Source: UBA2882 sp051877575 (GTDB lineage Bacteria; Bacillota; Clostridia; Lachnospirales; Lachnospiraceae). From it: a stretch of DNA of 64,000 nucleotides. Below the pieces are notes generated by a model. That model made no database searches. It was not told the DNA's origin and was given only the letters and a program-made list of their open reading frames with translations. The stretch spans positions 20,645-84,644 of the forward strand of contig JBJEJA010000044.1 of the NCBI GenBank assembly GCA_051877575.1. The letters run 5' to 3'. The number at the start of each line of letters is the position of its first letter. Position 1 is the stretch's first letter. The translations under genes and the position numbers were made by a program. This document shows, one piece after another, positions 61,369 through 64,000 of this stretch.

Positions 61369-61412
61369 TTAGAAATGTGATTTGGGATAATTTTGAATAT
61401 GCCATAATTTTG

Positions 61413-61441
61413 TTTTCACATAATGGACATATTCTTATTAT
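61413..61441 (+). promoter_or_regulatory. Candidate promoter of the sensor kinase gene
   Basis: TTTTCA (61413-61418), 17 bases, TATTAT (61436-61441). It would start near 61448, giving about a 40-base leader. Confidence 0.45.
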
Positions 61442-61489
61442 ATAGTAAAAAAAGCTTCACAATGATAGTTGGGCTTTGGTGGGGAAAAG

Positions 61490-62962
61490 ATGAAGATGAA
61501 ACATTCCATAAAAAATCAATTATTGCTTGTAGTTCTTAGCATTGTAATCGGTACAATTTTGTTGTGCTGGTTTTTAAACAATGGGTTTCTGGGCAGATAC
61601 TATATTCAGAATAAGCAGTTGGTGTTGAAAAAGGCTTATCAGAATATAAACGAGGCGACCAGCAACGGAAGTATCCAGAGCGAAGAGTTTGAAAATGAAT
61701 TGCAGAGGCTGTGCGGCATTTTTAATATCAGCGTGATTGTGATTGATGCGGATTCCAAGCTGGTGCAGTCGGCAGGAACCGATTCGGATATTATGATGCG
61801 ATATCTGCTGGATCGCGTTTTTGTGGAAAACAGCGGAAATTACGAGCTGGTGGAGCAAAATGAACATTATATTCTGGAAATAGCCCATGGAGCCAGAAAC
61901 GGAATGACTTACATTGAGATGTGGGGAACTTTGGATAACGGGAATCTTTTTATGACGAGATCCGTCATGGAAAGTATTCATGAAAGCGTACAGATATCCA
62001 ACCGTTTTCTGGCCTATGTCGCAGTGCTTGCTCTTTTGGTCAGCGGAATTGTCGTGGTCATCATCACCAAACACTTTACGACTCCGATTGTATCTTTGAC
62101 CGAAATTTCCAAACGCATGGCAGACCTGGATTTTGAAGCACGGTATACGGGAACGGAAAAAAACGAGATTGGGGTATTGGGACAGCATATGAATCAGCTT
62201 TCCGAAAAGCTGGAAAATACCATCTCCGAATTAAAGACGGCAAATAATGAGCTGCAGAAGGATATTGAGAAAAAAGAACAAATTGATGAAATGAGAAAGG
62301 AATTTCTCTCCAATGTTTCCCACGAACTGAAAACCCCCCTTGCTCTGATCATGGGTTATGCGGAGGGATTAAAGGAAGAAATCAATCAGGATCCCGAAAG
62401 CAGGGAGTTTTATTGCGATGTTATCATAGACGAAGCAAATAAAATGAATAATATGGTAAAAAAATTGCTGACATTAAATCAATTGGAATCGGGGAATGAA
62501 ATAGTTACCATGGAGCGGTTTGATATCATGGAATTGATTGCAAATTACCTGACATCTGCAGAAATTTTAATTCAGCAAAGCGGTGCAAGTGTGATATTTG
62601 ATGAAAAAGAACCCTGTTATGTATGGGGAGATGAGTTTAAGGTGGAGGAAGTCTTTATGAATTATTTTTCCAATGCTTTAAACTATATTAAAAACGAAAA
62701 GAAGATTATTGTCCGGCTGATCAGGAAAGAGAACCTGGTGCGGGTTTGTGTTTTTAACACGGGAGATCCGATACCGGAAGAGTCCATACCTCATTTATAT
62801 GAAAAATTCTATAAGGTAGATAAAGCCAGAACAAGAGAGTATGGCGGCAGCGGAGTCGGACTTTCGATTGTAAAAGCGATTATGGATTCCATGCATCAGC
62901 AGTATGGAGTCATCAACCATGAAGACGGAGTGGAATTTTGGTTTGAATTGGCAGCTAAATAG
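61490..62962 (+). CDS. Membrane sensor histidine kinase
   Basis: 490 residues. Membrane segments at about 9-31 and 172-194 enclose an extracellular domain of about 140 residues with no recognised fold. HAMP follows (about 195-250), then a coiled linker and the HisKA helix with phospho-acceptor His278 in SNVSHELKTPLALI, and HATPase at about 380-490 (YFSNALNYIKN, GGSGVGLSIVKAIM). The ATG at 61490 follows GGTGGGG. Probably pairs with the response regulator at 57618; the lipoprotein gene follows. Confidence 0.94.
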   Translation: MKMKHSIKNQLLLVVLSIVIGTILLCWFLNNGFLGRYYIQNKQLVLKKAYQNINEATSNGSIQSEEFENELQRLCGIFNISVIVIDADSKLVQSAGTDSDIMMRYLLDRVFVENSGNYELVEQNEHYILEIAHGARNGMTYIEMWGTLDNGNLFMTRSVMESIHESVQISNRFLAYVAVLALLVSGIVVVIITKHFTTPIVSLTEISKRMADLDFEARYTGTEKNEIGVLGQHMNQLSEKLENTISELKTANNELQKDIEKKEQIDEMRKEFLSNVSHELKTPLALIMGYAEGLKEEINQDPESREFYCDVIIDEANKMNNMVKKLLTLNQLESGNEIVTMERFDIMELIANYLTSAEILIQQSGASVIFDEKEPCYVWGDEFKVEEVFMNYFSNALNYIKNEKKIIVRLIRKENLVRVCVFNTGDPIPEESIPHLYEKFYKVDKARTREYGGSGVGLSIVKAIMDSMHQQYGVINHEDGVEFWFELAAK

Positions 62963-63000
62963 TGATAGAATACAGATAATAGCCCGGGGAGGAACAATGC

Positions 63001-63756
63001 ATGAAAAAAAGATTGTTTTCTATTACATTGATTGGGTGCCTGATGTTGGTTATTACGGGATGCGGAAATGCAATTCCGGATATGACGGATGAGCAGATGA
63101 CAATGGTAACGGAATATGCTGCGGCAATGCTGTTAAAATATGATGCGAACTATGAACCTATGCTGCTAAATGATGAACGCCTGGCGCAAGAAGAGGAAAT
63201 GCAGAAAAAAATCCGGGAAGAGGCGGAACGGCGTGCGGCAATAGAGGCAGAGAAGGAAGCCGCAAAACTTGAAAAGGAAAATAACGAAAAAGAGAATGGA
63301 AGTTCTTCTGCAGGAGCGGACAGTGTTGAACAGATTGATCCCGCATCTTTTATGGAGCTGAACGGAATTTCCATATCATACAATGGTGTTGAGTTTCAGG
63401 ATTCTTATCCGAATGGCGGAGACGATCTGTTCTTCTCCGTAACGGCATCGGAAGGATGCAAACTGGCTGTTATTCATCTGGATGTAATCAATACAGGTGC
63501 ACAGGAATGTGATGTGGATATCTTTAATAAGAATGCAAGATTCAAGGTATCCTTTAATGGCGGAGATTATCACAGCACGATGATGACCATGCTGGAAAAC
63601 GACTTTACGGTCTATATCGGGCGGCTGGCTCCGGGCGAAAAGGCAGAAACGGTTTTGCTGGTAGATTTGAATGAATCCGAATGCAGCCGGGTCGACAGTT
63701 TGAATTTATATATGAAATACAACGGACAGACGGTTAAGACGGCGCTCTGCCCATAA
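63001..63756 (+). CDS. Unknown lipoprotein with charged helix and C-terminal beta domain
   Basis: 251 residues. Signal peptide with lipobox VITGC (Cys21). A charged coiled region (about 60-100, many Glu, Lys and Ala) leads to a Ser/Gly linker and a beta-rich C-terminal domain (about 115-250) of DUF4352/immunoglobulin-like type, judged by pattern (LAVIHLDVINTGAQECDVDI, then a LAPGEKAETVLLVDL strand). It starts 38 bases after the kinase stop with GGGGAGGAAC upstream, so may be its sensor accessory or target. Confidence 0.8.
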   Translation: MKKRLFSITLIGCLMLVITGCGNAIPDMTDEQMTMVTEYAAAMLLKYDANYEPMLLNDERLAQEEEMQKKIREEAERRAAIEAEKEAAKLEKENNEKENGSSSAGADSVEQIDPASFMELNGISISYNGVEFQDSYPNGGDDLFFSVTASEGCKLAVIHLDVINTGAQECDVDIFNKNARFKVSFNGGDYHSTMMTMLENDFTVYIGRLAPGEKAETVLLVDLNESECSRVDSLNLYMKYNGQTVKTALCP

Positions 63757-63832
63757 AGTGATTTATAAAATTGAGTATTTTGGAACTTTTTGTATTTTTA
63801 AGAGAACAATTGTAAAAAAGCAATTTTTCTTG

Positions 63833-63861
63833 TTGACACTGAAAAAATATAATGATATATT
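63833..63861 (+). promoter_or_regulatory. Strong upstream promoter near right edge (P1)
   Basis: Consensus TTGACA (63833-63838), 17 bases, TATATT (63856-63861). A TATAAT at 63848 lies only 9 bases after the -35 and is rejected. Confidence 0.65.
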
Positions 63862-63864
63862 GAT

Positions 63865-63908
63865 ATCCGTTGCGGGGCAAAAAAACTAAGCTGCTGCGAC
63901 GGATTTTT
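63865..63908 (+). terminator. Hairpin with T run between two promoters
   Basis: ATCCGTTGCGG (63865-63875) pairs with CTGCGACGGAT (63894-63904) including G-U pairs, 18-base loop, then TTTTTCTT. It could end the P1 transcript after about 40 bases (attenuation) or end readthrough from the lipoprotein gene. Confidence 0.6.
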
Positions 63909-63916
63909 CTTCTATA

Positions 63917-63939
63917 TTTTACCTTTTTACAAGGTAAAA
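63917..63939. repeat. AT-rich inverted repeat
   Basis: TTTTACC (63917-63923) and GGTAAAA (63933-63939) around a 9-base loop, between the hairpin and P2. Function unknown; may belong to the P2 control region. Confidence 0.35.
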
Positions 63940-63957
63940 ATAATGTTGAAAAAGTGC

Positions 63958-63986
63958 TTGACGGAAGGAAAGCGGTGTGCTAATAT
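63958..63986 (+). promoter_or_regulatory. Strong promoter at the right edge (P2)
   Basis: TTGACG (63958-63963), 17 bases, TAATAT (63981-63986). Tandem strong promoters like this often drive rRNA or tRNA operons in Lachnospiraceae, but the gene lies beyond the window. Confidence 0.65.
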
Positions 63987-64000
63987 ATCACTGTTGCGCG

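Noticed and set aside
63833..63853. TTGACA with TATAAT at 63848
   Set aside because: Only 9 bases apart; TATATT at 63856 gives 17 bases.
1..64000. CRISPR array, prophage, tRNA or insertion sequence
   Set aside because: No regularly spaced repeats, integrase or transposase reading frames, or tRNA-like cloverleaf sequences found by reading; intergenic gaps are mostly too short.

Overview
The window looks like chromosomal DNA from an endospore-forming, anaerobic, low-to-mid-GC Firmicute, most likely a Lachnospiraceae-type member of class Clostridia. This is inferred from gene content: a SpoVB-like flippase, SpoIVA, a GerA/SpoVAF germination protein, class III (oxygen-sensitive) ribonucleotide reductase with its activase, many Gram-positive housekeeping genes in Firmicute order, and AGGAGG-type ribosome sites with TTGACA/TATAAT promoters. 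I see no tRNA or rRNA gene, insertion sequence, prophage or CRISPR array inside the window. The last 170 bases carry tandem strong promoters that point at something just off the right edge.

Layout. 1-3223 (minus): DAHP synthase (cut by the left edge), a SpoVB-type flippase and a PHP phosphoesterase. 3551-11075: lower glycolysis, with gap, pgk, an unknown two-TM protein, tpiA, then a DUF3784-like protein and a CDF metal transporter, then gpmI. 11223-28096: a YitT protein, then the translation/secretion block ylxM-ffh-rpsP-khpA, rimM-trmD, an inserted ABC exporter (NatA plus a NatB-CPBP fusion), rplS, lepB, rbgA, a second lepB, rnhB, ylqG, ylqH, an ABC-F protein, TraX-like and YraN. This is the B. 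subtilis ffh-to-ylqH order with extra genes. 28159-34819: PgeF-like oxidase, prs (minus), DUF512 FeS protein, der, plsY and gpsA. 34880-40365: metF (minus), a MoxR/VWA pair, spoIVA and purine nucleoside phosphorylase. 40378-48115: nucleoside salvage (cdd, MTA/SAH deaminase), a membrane-anchored MutS-like ATPase, rnhA, a HAD nucleotidase, a WYL regulator and an aminotransferase. 48371-53126: nrdD-nrdG-dut under a promoter with NrdR-like boxes, then a GerA/SpoVAF protein. 53209-63756: DegV, then an envelope-centred region with an unknown membrane protein, a GH25-GH3 fusion lipoprotein, a coiled-coil membrane protein, a response regulator, an OPT transporter, a PqqD-like protein, a YczE-like protein (minus), a sensor kinase and a lipoprotein.

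How the parts work together. The glycolytic genes convert glyceraldehyde-3-phosphate to 2-phosphoglycerate; their leucine codons are strongly skewed to TTA, which suggests very high expression. The ffh/rpsP/rimM/trmD/rplS/rbgA block serves ribosome maturation and protein export. PlsY and GpsA make lysophosphatidic acid. NrdDG and Dut balance dNTP pools.

Most unusual items: (i) a secreted lipoprotein joining a GH25 muramidase to a GH3 NagZ-like glucosaminidase, in a neighbourhood with a peptide transporter and a split two-component system; (ii) FliK-like/FlhB-like orphan proteins beside rnhB; (iii) an OPT transporter paired with a lone PqqD-like protein; (iv) a ribosome-binding site buried in a long hairpin before the germination gene; (v) two places where a terminator arm doubles as the -35 box of the next promoter; (vi) a perfect 16-bp palindrome at the gap start site. 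I could not run searches, so family names rest on motifs I can read.
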